From IMG/VR virus record IMGVR_UViG_3300021335_000035, positions 1 through 39,092 of that record: DNA of 39,092 nt. One strand, written 5' to 3'. Positions 22,822 to 29,770 of this stretch are shown piece by piece. Numbering within the stretch: position 1 is the stretch's first letter; each line of letters starts with the position of its first letter. The position numbers were made by a program, and so were the translations under genes. A model generated the notes under the pieces. The model was not told where the DNA came from and did no database searches. It saw nothing but the letters and a program-made list of their open reading frames with translations. This DNA is from a virus.

Positions 22822-23499
22822 ATGATTAAGAATGTAGTTGTGATTGGTGCAATGGGTTTGACCCTTGGTGCCTGTAGTGCAACATCACCATTTAGTAGTG
22901 CGAATACTGCTAATGTTGAATTGGGTACTCCTGTAGGCGTTGTAAAGTCTGCATATGAGTACACAACAAAAAATGTAAAAGAACAGGTAGCAGAAGTACC
23001 TAAATGGTATACTAAGATGCCTGTAAAGGAAGATGCAATCTATGCTGTAGGAACTGCAAATACACCAGACTTACAACTCTCAAATGACATTGCGATTTTG
23101 AGTGCAAAGACAACTCTTGCTGACAGGATTAATGGTAGAGTGAATTCTGTCACTAAGAGTTTTGTAACGAAGGTTGGTTCGACAGATGCCGATGCGTCTA
23201 TCATTAACGAGATTCAAACTGCAACCAAAAACATCATCGCTGATGTTGATGTCGCTGGTTACAATGTTAGTGAATCAAAGGTAGTGTCAAACGGTAATCA
23301 ATATCGTGTGTACGTTCTCTTGGAATATTCTGATGAGAATGCACAGAAGATTTTGTTGAATCGTATCAAGAAGGATAGAATGTTAGTTACGAAACTAAAA
23401 GCGAACGAAGCATTTAAAGAACTTGAGAACGATGTTAGTGATGCAAACAAAGCAGAACTTGACCGTGTTGACCAGATTATTAAAACTGAAACACAATAG
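22822..23499 (+). CDS. LPP20-like lipoprotein
   Basis: ATG 22822 is chosen (GAAGAGGTGA upstream); the in-frame TTG at 22816 is less likely. A lipoprotein signal (VVVIGAMGLTLGACSATSP) places the mature N-terminal cysteine at residue 18. The mature protein has VPKWYTKMP then AIYAVGTANTPDLQLSNDIA and an Ala/Lys-rich helix (ILSAKTTLADRINGRV), the arrangement of LPP20-family lipoproteins of Gram-negative outer membranes. Such a gene in a phage suggests capture from a host. It could alter the outer surface or exclude other phages; both are inference. Confidence 0.65.
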   Translation: MIKNVVVIGAMGLTLGACSATSPFSSANTANVELGTPVGVVKSAYEYTTKNVKEQVAEVPKWYTKMPVKEDAIYAVGTANTPDLQLSNDIAILSAKTTLADRINGRVNSVTKSFVTKVGSTDADASIINEIQTATKNIIADVDVAGYNVSESKVVSNGNQYRVYVLLEYSDENAQKILLNRIKKDRMLVTKLKANEAFKELENDVSDANKAELDRVDQIIKTETQ

Positions 23500-23507
23500 G
23501 AGACTAA

Positions 23508-23726
23508 ATGCACGTTACAGTACGAAAAGGTAGAGATGGTAAACCAGACGTAAACGGTGCTATGCGTGTTCTCAAAAAGAAACTTATGAGAGATGGATTC
23601 TTTCAAGAATTAAGAGCGAGAGAATCCTTCATGAGTAAAGGTGAGAAAGAACGTAAAGCAAAAGCTGCTGGTAAAAGGCGGTACAAACGTAAACAAGAAA
23701 AATTGATGGCAGAAAGAGGTTACTAA
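23508..23726 (+). CDS. rpsU: Ribosomal protein bS21
   Basis: Protein of 72 aa with the bS21 pattern GAMRVLKKKLMRDGFFQELR followed by a basic tail (KAKAAGKRRYKRKQEKLMAE). bS21 sits near the anti-Shine-Dalgarno region of 16S rRNA and helps initiation. Phage copies, including in pelagiphages, are documented and may bias host ribosomes toward phage messages. AGGAGACTAA precedes the ATG. It is co-oriented and tightly packed with the unknown basic protein after it. Confidence 0.88.
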   Translation: MHVTVRKGRDGKPDVNGAMRVLKKKLMRDGFFQELRARESFMSKGEKERKAKAAGKRRYKRKQEKLMAERGY

Positions 23727-23727
23727 A

Positions 23728-24132
23728 ATGCCTAAACGTAAGATGACACCAGAACAGAGAGAAGCAGCATCAGAGAGGTTGCGTCTTGCAAGAGAAAAAA
23801 GGTTGCGTGAAAACCCACCTAAGTATTCTAATATACACCCATCCGTTTTGGCGTTAGCAGATGAACATCCATTTTCAAGAGTGAGTGTTGTAAAATATAT
23901 CAAGACGCAGAAAGACCAATTGTCTTCTTTGCGAGCTGCGGTACGAAACAAGGTAAAGGGTGCGATTGCAGATGAAGCATCTTGTAAAGCGTATATACGA
24001 CACTGTGAAACGTATTTACGAGGTGGTGATTGGTGTGATGACTTCTATGGTGAATACCAAGAGAAGCGAGTCAAGTGGGTGACTGTAGTGCCATCGGCAA
24101 CTACGGTACGGAAGGTGGATGATGGAGAATGA
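23728..24132 (+). CDS. Conserved basic phage protein, 134 aa
   Basis: Starts one base after the bS21 stop. The N-terminus is Arg/Lys-rich (PEQREAASERLRLAREKRLR), followed by NIHPSVLALADEHPFSRVSV and a region with two cysteines (CKAYIRHCETYLRG). It probably binds nucleic acid. I recognise the N-terminal pattern from other marine myophages but know no function. It overlaps the next gene by 14 bases. Confidence 0.55.
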   Translation: MPKRKMTPEQREAASERLRLAREKRLRENPPKYSNIHPSVLALADEHPFSRVSVVKYIKTQKDQLSSLRAAVRNKVKGAIADEASCKAYIRHCETYLRGGDWCDDFYGEYQEKRVKWVTVVPSATTVRKVDDGE

Positions 24133-24526
24133 CGAAAAGACTACAAATATTGTGCAGTTCCCAAAGAAGTATATGGGTATTGCACCTAAAGTAACAAACT
24201 TTGATGCGATGAGACTGAATAAAGAATTACAGTTCGCAGATGAATTGACTGATGGTATAATGGTGTCTATGATACATAATATGGATGAGAATGATATTGA
24301 AATCACAGACCCAGGCTTTATACAGGACATTGCATTTTTATCTGAAGCAATCAAAGCGACAATTTATAGAGACAGAGGGTTTACTCATCCTTTTCAAAAT
24401 TTGATTGAGTTAATTGCAAATGTGACTTATGACGAAAAAGAAAAAAGACACCATGTGGATATGGACATGGATTTGATAAGAGAATTATCAGAAGACTTTG
24501 AGGATGATGGGCCCGAAAAGGCATAG
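24119..24526 (+). CDS. Conserved acidic phage protein, 135 aa
   Basis: Two adjacent ATGs (24119, 24122); the first is given. Sequence MMENDEKTTNIVQFPKKYMG then LNKELQFADELTDGIMVSM and an acidic end (DLIRELSEDFEDDG). The NIVQFPKK motif is common near the start of short phage proteins. Predicted helical, function unknown; overlaps the basic protein gene upstream and lies just before RNase H. Confidence 0.55.
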   Translation: MMENDEKTTNIVQFPKKYMGIAPKVTNFDAMRLNKELQFADELTDGIMVSMIHNMDENDIEITDPGFIQDIAFLSEAIKATIYRDRGFTHPFQNLIELIANVTYDEKEKRHHVDMDMDLIRELSEDFEDDGPEKA

Positions 24527-24533
24527 GTGAAAT

Positions 24534-25388
24534 ATGATTTTAGTTGACATGAACCAAGTGACGCTTTCTAATCTGATGATTCAGATTGGACGTAATGCTG
24601 AGGTTGACCCAGATATGGTTCGACATATGGTTCTTAACTCATTAAGAGGATACCGTAATCGGTTCTGTGAAGAATACGGAGAACTGGTATTATGTTATGA
24701 TAACAAAGGTAATTGGAGAAGAGAATATTTCCCCAACTACAAATACGGTAGACGGAAAGACCGTAGGGCATCCAAGTTAGATTGGGGTTCGATATTCGAT
24801 ACCTTGCATCTAATCAAACAGGAATTGCAAGATAATTTCCCATACAAAGTATTAGAGGTAGAGAATGTAGAGGCAGATGATATCATCGCTTCTGTTGTAT
24901 CCTACGTTGCAGAATCACCATCTCACTATGAGAAGGTATTGATTCTATCTGGTGACAAGGATTTCATTCAACTACAAAAACACAGTTTCGTTACACAGTA
25001 CAGTCCTGTACTGAAGAAGTTTGTCAATGGTATAGACCCAGACGTTTATATCAAAGAACACATTCTGAAGGGTGACCGCAGTGATGGTGTTCCAAACTTC
25101 CTATCCCCAGATAATTGCTTTGTTAATGAGTTGCGTCAGCGTCCTATATCAAAGAAGAAACTGGCGACATGGATTGACTTAGACCCAGAGGATTTCTGTA
25201 ACGAAGAAATGCTGAGAAACTATCAGCGTAACAGGACACTAATAGATTTGACACAAGCACCAGATTGGGTATTAAAAACGTGTGTGGAAGCATATCTAAA
25301 TAGTACGGTAAATGATAGAAGTGGTTTGTTAAACTACTTCATTAAACATAGACTAAAAAACCATATGGAAAATATTGGAGACTTTTAA
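24534..25388 (+). CDS. rnh: T4 RNase H-like 5'-3' exonuclease (FEN family)
   Basis: Protein of 284 aa with the acidic clusters of the 5' nuclease family in order: LVDMNQ, VLCYDNKGNWRREYFPNYKY, VEADDIIASV, LSGDKDFIQLQ and LKGDRSDGVPN (helix-hairpin-helix region). It should remove RNA primers and flaps on the lagging strand with gp32 and the polymerase. AGGTGAAAT precedes the ATG. The product length fits T4 Rnh (~305 aa). Confidence 0.88.
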   Translation: MILVDMNQVTLSNLMIQIGRNAEVDPDMVRHMVLNSLRGYRNRFCEEYGELVLCYDNKGNWRREYFPNYKYGRRKDRRASKLDWGSIFDTLHLIKQELQDNFPYKVLEVENVEADDIIASVVSYVAESPSHYEKVLILSGDKDFIQLQKHSFVTQYSPVLKKFVNGIDPDVYIKEHILKGDRSDGVPNFLSPDNCFVNELRQRPISKKKLATWIDLDPEDFCNEEMLRNYQRNRTLIDLTQAPDWVLKTCVEAYLNSTVNDRSGLLNYFIKHRLKNHMENIGDF

Positions 25389-25389
25389 A

Positions 25390-25848
25390 ATGGCAGTGAA
25401 TACATATACACCTCTTATTCATGAGGTGCTGAAGAAAGTTCATAATGCAAAGACTAAAGAGAAAAAGGTTGAAATCCTTAGAGATAATAATAGTGATGCA
25501 TTAAGAATAATTATAAAGGGTTCGTTTGACCCTAACATCGAATGGATTGTACCAGAAGGTGACGTTCCTTACAATAAGAATGAAGCCCCAGATGGAACTG
25601 AACACACTTTACTCTTTCAAGAGTCAAAGAAGTTGTGGAGATTCATCAAAGGTGCAGACACGAAAACACCCCAATGGAAGAAGGAAAATATGTTCGTTCA
25701 GATGTTGGAAGGTCTGTCTCAAGGTGAGGCAGAAGTGGTGGTTGCCGCTAAAGATAAAAAACTACATCAAGTCTACAAAGGACTTTCAGCGGCTGTTGTA
25801 AAAGAAGCATTTTATTGGAATGATGAATTTTATAATCCAAGTAAGTAA
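25390..25848 (+). CDS. Conserved T4-like phage protein (DUF6433-like)
   Basis: ATG 25390, overlapping nothing and one base after the RNase H stop. Sequence EVLKKVHNAKTKEKKVEILR, RIIIKGSFDPNIEWIVPEG, then FVQMLEGLSQGEAEVVVAAK and KGLSAAVVKEAF is a highly conserved pattern of marine T4-like phages. Mostly helical; function unknown. The gene ends seven bases before the promoter of a candidate small RNA. Confidence 0.7.
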   Translation: MAVNTYTPLIHEVLKKVHNAKTKEKKVEILRDNNSDALRIIIKGSFDPNIEWIVPEGDVPYNKNEAPDGTEHTLLFQESKKLWRFIKGADTKTPQWKKENMFVQMLEGLSQGEAEVVVAAKDKKLHQVYKGLSAAVVKEAFYWNDEFYNPSK

Positions 25849-25854
25849 AACTTC

Positions 25855-25883
25855 TTGACAATACGGTACTTTTAGGGTACTAT
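25855..25883 (+). promoter_or_regulatory. Sigma70-like promoter of the small RNA
   Basis: TTGACA (25855-25860), 17-bp spacer, TACTAT (25878-25883); TATGAT at 25881 is an alternative. No gene follows for 230 bases; a terminator lies ~125 bases downstream. Confidence 0.65.
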
Positions 25884-25889
25884 GATTAA

Positions 25890-26013
25890 AGACTTGGTAA
25901 TGAAGTTGTAATGATGAGAACGGAACACTACTCCTCTCTCTCTCACTTGAAGTGTTCTGATTCGACAGGTGATTCGCTAAAGTCTTAGGGGGGATGAAAA
26001 TCCCCCCTTTTTT
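25890..26013 (+). ncRNA. Candidate trans-acting small RNA (~124 nt)
   Basis: Stand-alone unit between a promoter and a strong terminator without a credible ORF. GAACACT (25923-25929) pairs with AGTGTTC (25951-25957), exposing a 21-base loop with CTCCTCTCTCTCTC, complementary to purine-rich Shine-Dalgarno sites. GACTT near the 5' end can pair with AAGTC before the terminator, giving a closed outer stem. Possible targets seen in the window are GGGAGAGAGAG before 36778, GGAGAGGAG before thyX and GAGAGAGAAAGGA before 20592. The role is inferred from complementarity only. Confidence 0.6.
25988..26013 (+). terminator. Rho-independent terminator
   Basis: Perfect 8-bp stem GGGGGGAT/ATCCCCCC with a GAAA tetraloop and six T. 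It ends the small RNA. 26014-26054 shows nothing else. Confidence 0.9.
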
Positions 26014-26054
26014 ATTGTCCTAACTCCTTGAAATATAAGGGAAATATTTACTCC

Positions 26055-26083
26055 TTGACATTGTTATCAAAACAGAGTATACT
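26055..26083 (+). promoter_or_regulatory. Sigma70-like promoter, conserved-spacer family
   Basis: TTGACA (26055-26060), 17-bp spacer TTGTTATCAAAACAGAG, TATACT (26078-26083). It is nearly identical over ~45 bp to the promoter at 20530. It drives the SprT-like gene and probably the operon after it. Confidence 0.8.
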
Positions 26084-26116
26084 ATAGGTATAGTAATGAT
26101 GAGAAAGAAGGTTTAA

Positions 26117-26545
26117 ATGAATTACGTTACTGCAAATGGAGGCAACAAAGGTCAGAGAAAACTCTGTGAAGATGTTGCTAACTTTATGATTGGTAAATTG
26201 ATGCCTAGAATGAGAACTCTGGATATCGAAATCAATCTACAGAAACTTACAGGTGATGTCGTTGGTTGGTGTCAAATGAATGATACAAACCGTGAGTTTA
26301 CACTTGATATTTCTAAAGATTTAACAATCAAAGAATTGGTTACTACAATTTGTCATGAGATGATTCATGTCAAACAGTATGCCAGAAAAGAAATGACTGA
26401 CAATCTAGTTGAGAATGGTCAGGCAGTTTGGAGAGGTCGTAAGGTCAATCCTAACACAAAGTATTACGATTTACCTTGGGAGAAGGAAGCGTATCGTCTA
26501 CAAGACAAATTTGCAAACCTAGTATGGAATGAGGAGATTATATAA
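26117..26545 (+). CDS. SprT-like zinc metalloprotease
   Basis: Protein of 142 aa with the zinc motif HEMIH (H80, E81, H84) in TTICHEMIHVKQYARKEM and a downstream WEKEAY that can supply the third ligand, as in SprT/Wss1-type peptidases. The fold order fits the minimal SprT domain. It could cleave DNA-bound proteins or a host factor early in infection. GAAAGAAGG precedes the ATG, behind a strong promoter. Confidence 0.75.
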   Translation: MNYVTANGGNKGQRKLCEDVANFMIGKLMPRMRTLDIEINLQKLTGDVVGWCQMNDTNREFTLDISKDLTIKELVTTICHEMIHVKQYARKEMTDNLVENGQAVWRGRKVNPNTKYYDLPWEKEAYRLQDKFANLVWNEEII

Positions 26546-26853
26546 TGGAACAAGTTGCAGTTATTCACACAGCGTTTGAGGACACACCGTCTACAGTCGC
26601 ATTCGTAAATGTACCAGAGGATATGACATTAGGTCAAAAACTTGAATATGCATATCGTTGGACACAAAATATCTTTGACAGTTGGTCACTAAAGATGCCT
26701 GAGGATGGTAACGATGATGTTACTGTTATGGGTGATATCTCTAGTGGTATGGGTCTAAGGTCTACTTCAGTCGGTGACCAAGTTTTGGTTGGTACTGAAA
26801 AGTATCTAGTCGCTGGAATGGGATTTACAACACTTGATGGAGAACCAATATAA
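26545..26853 (+). CDS. Unknown acidic protein, 102 aa
   Basis: Starts inside the last base of the SprT-like stop (TAATGG). Sequence MEQVAVIHTAFEDTPSTVAF, then PEDMTLGQKLEYAYRWTQNI and MGDISSGMGLRSTSVGDQVL; mixed alpha/beta. The YRWTQNIxxSWS element recurs in marine phages. Function unknown. Confidence 0.55.
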   Translation: MEQVAVIHTAFEDTPSTVAFVNVPEDMTLGQKLEYAYRWTQNIFDSWSLKMPEDGNDDVTVMGDISSGMGLRSTSVGDQVLVGTEKYLVAGMGFTTLDGEPI

Positions 26854-27095
26854 TGATGAAACAAAAAGAAAACAAGGCATTGACAATAGACCTTGATGGC
26901 CCAAATGGTAATGCGTTTTACCTTTTAGGTACTGCACAACAACTCGCAAAACAATGTGGGTTAGATGATGTTACGATAACAAATGAAATGCAGTCTGGTG
27001 ACTATATGAATCTAGTAAAGACAATGGACAAGTATTTTCCTTTTGTTATTTTTGAAACAGATAACCCAGAATACATGGAGGCGTTTAATGCTTAA
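26853..27095 (+). CDS. Unknown small protein, 80 aa
   Basis: Begins in TAATGATG; ATG 26853 or 26856 may be used. Sequence KALTIDLDGPNGNAFYLLGT then QQLAKQCGLDDVTITNEMQS; compact alpha/beta. No family recognised. Overlaps the hydrolase gene by eight bases. Confidence 0.55.
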   Translation: MMKQKENKALTIDLDGPNGNAFYLLGTAQQLAKQCGLDDVTITNEMQSGDYMNLVKTMDKYFPFVIFETDNPEYMEAFNA

Positions 27096-27615
27096 AGAAC
27101 TTGTTCTAGGAACAATGATGTCGTTGACTCCATCTGCAAGTGCAGATACAGTACCGACACAAAAACAATTCATGATTGATGAATCGTTTTGTCTTGCACA
27201 GAATGTATATTTTGAAGCACGAAACCAACCACTCGCTGGTCAGATGGCAGTTATATCTGTTACAGTAAATCGTATGAATGATAAACGATTTCCTAATACA
27301 ATCTGTGGAGTGGTTTATGAAGGCCCACATCGTCCTAGTTGGAAAGACCAAACAGTTATGATACCTGTAAAGAATCGTTGTCAGTTCAGTTGGTACTGTG
27401 ATGGTAAATCAGATAGAGTACACGACATGGAAACCTTTAATCAAATTTTTGAGTTGACTACAGGTGTAGTGGATGGTAGTTATACGATTGCAGATATCAC
27501 CGAAGGTGCAACACACTATCATGCAGACTATGTAGAACCAGCATGGGCAAAGACCAAGACTAAGACAATAGAGATTGAAGACCATATCTTTTATCGTTGG
27601 GAAATTCAAGAATGA
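27088..27615 (+). CDS. SleB/Hydrolase_2-type cell-wall hydrolase with signal peptide
   Basis: ATG 27088 (GGAGG seven bases upstream). A signal peptide (MLKELVLGTMMSLTPSASA) suggests export by Sec. The catalytic domain has LAQNVYFEARNQPLAGQMAV with E43 as the likely catalytic Glu, followed by NRMNDKRFPNTICGVVY and CQFSWYCDGKSD, all diagnostic of the SleB family of peptidoglycan lytic enzymes. It may loosen the wall at infection or lysis and adds to the GH108 lysozyme at 29767. Its stop overlaps a small lipoprotein gene. Confidence 0.82.
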   Translation: MLKELVLGTMMSLTPSASADTVPTQKQFMIDESFCLAQNVYFEARNQPLAGQMAVISVTVNRMNDKRFPNTICGVVYEGPHRPSWKDQTVMIPVKNRCQFSWYCDGKSDRVHDMETFNQIFELTTGVVDGSYTIADITEGATHYHADYVEPAWAKTKTKTIEIEDHIFYRWEIQE

Positions 27616-27725
27616 AGTCCTTGACAATTCTGATTTTTCTTAGTATAATGTTATCTGGTTGTATGCAAACAGTTGAACTAGGTTCGACATTGTATAAGAA
27701 ATATTGGTTGGAGACTATTGGATGA
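27612..27725 (+). CDS. Small lipoprotein, 37 aa
   Basis: Overlaps the hydrolase stop (ATGA). Signal sequence with lipobox (MKSLTILIFLSIMLSGCMQT), then a 20-residue mature peptide. A perfect sigma70 promoter is embedded in the signal-peptide codons. Being next to an exported hydrolase it may be an extra lysis lipoprotein, but the spanin pair is elsewhere. Confidence 0.6.
   Translation: MKSLTILIFLSIMLSGCMQTVELGSTLYKKYWLETIG
27621..27649 (+). promoter_or_regulatory. Perfect sigma70 promoter inside a coding region
   Basis: TTGACA (27621-27626), 17-bp spacer, TATAAT (27644-27649), lying wholly within the lipoprotein reading frame. It would drive the gene at 27722 and those after it. Confidence 0.7.
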
Positions 27726-28273
27726 ATATATTCTATCTTAACAATGACCCAAAAGTTTGTGCTCAGATGCACAACGACAGTCATTGCAGTAAAATGATTA
27801 TTGAGTACGCACAGTTGATGTCCACTGCACACCGTTATCTTGACGGTGAGTTTTACTATGGTAAGACTGCGAATGGACGTAAGATACAACGGTGGCGATT
27901 AAACAGTGACCTTGAACACATTCTGTACAAAGCATCTCATGTCAAACACCCTAGTGGTATTTGGGTACGACATTCAAAACAAAATTATATGTGGTTGTAT
28001 CAGATGTGGACTGAACTGAATACAGAGTTCATGTATCGTTACAACAAAGATGTACCTCATGAGAGTTATCGTAAACTGAATGATGCACTGAAAGAACCAC
28101 CAAACAATATGTATGAGTTGGGTTTCTGTGAACCGTATCAAGCAATGTTCGATGATGTAAAGAATCCAAACAGTTCAATTCGTGCATATCACGACTACTA
28201 TATAAAGTATAAGCAACATTTAGCGAAGTGGACGAAAAGAGGAATGCCTTACTGGTACGAACAAGCAGCATGA
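27722..28273 (+). CDS. Conserved phage protein (MNIFYLNNDP), 183 aa
   Basis: ATG 27722 overlaps the lipoprotein stop in ATGA. The order MNIFYLNNDPKVCAQMHNDS, KMIIEYAQLMSTAHRYLDG, HPSGIWVRHSKQNYMWLYQM and PHESYRKLNDAL is a well-conserved family in T4-like and other phages, rich in His, Trp and Tyr; it may be a nucleic-acid enzyme, but no activity is known to me. It stands behind a perfect promoter. Confidence 0.7.
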   Translation: MNIFYLNNDPKVCAQMHNDSHCSKMIIEYAQLMSTAHRYLDGEFYYGKTANGRKIQRWRLNSDLEHILYKASHVKHPSGIWVRHSKQNYMWLYQMWTELNTEFMYRYNKDVPHESYRKLNDALKEPPNNMYELGFCEPYQAMFDDVKNPNSSIRAYHDYYIKYKQHLAKWTKRGMPYWYEQAA

Positions 28274-28524
28274 GTAATTTAGTTGATAAAGAACCAGAGC
28301 GTTATTATGATTGGATGTTATGGAAGATGAGGCAGGAGGCAGATATGGAAGACCCTGTTGATGATGTAACAACACACAATAATCTTAGAGGGTGGACACA
28401 AAGTACAAGTACCATTACAAGGGAAGAGATGTATCAAAGAGAAATTGCAGAAATGCAAAAGAGTATACATCACTTGCAAATGAGAGTAAAAGAATTACAG
28501 GAAAAATTGGATGCCATATTATAA
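28270..28524 (+). CDS. Small coiled-coil protein, 84 aa
   Basis: ATG 28270 in ATGA overlap. N-terminal region MSNLVDKEPERYYDWMLWKM, C-terminal heptad helix (EIAEMQKSIHHLQMRVKELQ). It overlaps the next gene by 14 bases. No family recognised; possibly dimeric. Confidence 0.55.
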   Translation: MSNLVDKEPERYYDWMLWKMRQEADMEDPVDDVTTHNNLRGWTQSTSTITREEMYQREIAEMQKSIHHLQMRVKELQEKLDAIL

Positions 28525-28804
28525 TTTTAAAAACAAAGAAACAGGTGAAGAATTTGAAGAGTTTTTTACTATGTCTGGTCGTGAGGAATATCTAAAAGAT
28601 AATCCACACATTCAACAAACCCCATCAATATTTGCAATGTCTGGTGGTACAGGTGACCGCATCAAGAACGATTCTGGTTGGACAGAGAACCTACAACGTA
28701 TCGCAGAAGCACACCCATCATCTAGTTTGGCAGATAGATACGGTAAAAAGTCAACAAAGGAAATTAAGACTAGAGAAGTATTAAAGAAACACAAAGTGAT
28801 ATAA
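28511..28804 (+). CDS. FmdB-like protein lacking zinc cysteines, 97 aa
   Basis: The start MPYYNFKNKETGEEFEEFFT has the shape of FmdB-type zinc-ribbon proteins (MPxYxFxCxxCGxxF), but both cysteine pairs are missing. The rest includes NPHIQQTPSIFAMSGGTGDR and a basic end. Similar proteins occur in T4-like marine phages. It ends just before the late-promoter octamer of the phoH leader RNA. Confidence 0.6.
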   Translation: MPYYNFKNKETGEEFEEFFTMSGREEYLKDNPHIQQTPSIFAMSGGTGDRIKNDSGWTENLQRIAEAHPSSSLADRYGKKSTKEIKTREVLKKHKVI

Positions 28805-28807
28805 ATA
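28800..28807 (+). promoter_or_regulatory. Late promoter TATAAATA before the phoH leader
   Basis: Exact T4 late-promoter octamer overlapping the stop of the gene before. With usual late spacing transcription would start near 28811-28813, at the first strand of the structured leader. Confidence 0.6.
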
Positions 28808-28810
28808 GAA

Positions 28811-28906
28811 CTGTGCCGGTGAGATACCACAGCACCCTCGCAAAGAGATTGGAAGCTGAGTGGTCAATCCACCATTGCACAGGAGCGATAGTAAACCTAT
28901 CGCTCC
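28811..28906 (+). ncRNA. Structured RNA in front of phoH (~96 nt), candidate
   Basis: CTGTGC (28811-28816) pairs with GCACAG (28877-28882), enclosing three small hairpins: GGT/ACC, CTC/GAG and GTGG/CCAC. A strong hairpin follows, GGAGCGATAG/CTATCGCTCC (28882-28906), with no good T-run. No credible ORF lies in 28805-28931. The shape recalls a cloverleaf, but tRNA signature loops are missing. It could be a leader that controls phoH or a separate late RNA. Confidence 0.55.
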
Positions 28907-28931
28907 GACTTTAATTATAGTGAGTAAAAAC

Positions 28932-29633
28932 ATGGCAAAGAAAAAAGATGTGACAATTGATAGTTTGGTGAAAGTCAAACCAATTACAGATAATCAAAAA
29001 CTCGTATTTAGCGAGTATGGAAGTGGAAAGAATTTATTTCTACATGGTGCTGCTGGTACAGGTAAAACATTTATCTCACTGTATCTTGCACTACAAGAAG
29101 TTTTAGACACATCAACCCCATATGAATGTGTATACATTGTAAGAAGTGCAGTTCCCACTAGGGAAATTGGATTCTTGCCAGGCGATGAAGAAGATAAGAC
29201 TGCATTGTTCCAAGTACCATATCAGAACATGGTACAGTTTATGTTTGAACAAGCGTCCGATAGTGCGTTTAGTATGTTGTATGACAGACTAAAAGTACAG
29301 GGTAGTGTTATGTTCCTCACCACCTCATTCTTGCGTGGTATCACATTAGATAATGCTATCATCATAGTCGATGAATGTCAGAATCTAAACTTCCACGAAT
29401 TGGATACTATCATGACCAGAGTAGGACAGGATAGTAAGATTATATTCTCTGGTGATTATTTCCAGACCGATTTACAGAAGAATGGTGAGAAAGAAGGACT
29501 AGGTTCATTCATGGCAATTCTAGAAGCGATGGAAGAATTTTCTACGATTGAATTTACTATCGGAGACATTGTACGTTCTGGTTTGGTTCGTAGTTATCTA
29601 ATCAACAAAATCAAACAGGGAGTTGAAATATAA
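28932..29633 (+). CDS. phoH: PhoH-like ATPase
   Basis: ATG 28932; an in-frame start at 28860 would lie inside the structured leader. The 233-aa protein has Walker A GAAGTGKT (39-46), the segment VRSAVPTREIGFLPGD, the conserved FLRGITLDNA and Walker B IIIVDECQN, then SGDYFQTDL, all typical of PhoH. It is common in marine phages and linked to phosphate stress or RNA metabolism, though its reaction in infection is unsettled. The phage also carries a Na/Pi-transporter-like gene. Confidence 0.9.
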   Translation: MAKKKDVTIDSLVKVKPITDNQKLVFSEYGSGKNLFLHGAAGTGKTFISLYLALQEVLDTSTPYECVYIVRSAVPTREIGFLPGDEEDKTALFQVPYQNMVQFMFEQASDSAFSMLYDRLKVQGSVMFLTTSFLRGITLDNAIIIVDECQNLNFHELDTIMTRVGQDSKIIFSGDYFQTDLQKNGEKEGLGSFMAILEAMEEFSTIEFTIGDIVRSGLVRSYLINKIKQGVEI

Positions 29634-29770
29634 TGGCAAAGATGTACAGTAGTCCAATCGCTCATGAAGGAACTTCAAAGGGTACTTCTATGGGAAAGAA
29701 ACCAATTACGTCCACAATGAATAAACACAAAAGACGTAGTTACAAAAAATACAGAGGACAAGGTAAATGA
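29633..29770 (+). CDS. Small basic protein, 45 aa
   Basis: Shares its ATG with the phoH stop (TAATGG) and ends in ATGA overlap with the lysozyme gene. Sequence MAKMYSSPIAHEGTSKGTSM, then KHKRRSYKKYRGQGK. I recognise this as a conserved tiny protein of T4-like marine phages; its basic end suggests nucleic-acid binding. Function unknown. Confidence 0.6.
   Translation: MAKMYSSPIAHEGTSKGTSMGKKPITSTMNKHKRRSYKKYRGQGK

Noticed and set aside
28811-28882. tRNA gene in front of phoH
   Set aside because: Size and outer pairing are suggestive, but there is no TTC-type T-loop, no proper D-loop and four unpaired bases before the acceptor strand.
28811-28906. TPP riboswitch
   Set aside because: GTGAGATACC recalls CTGAGA-ACCC, but the second conserved block (CCTGATCTGGATAATACC) is missing.
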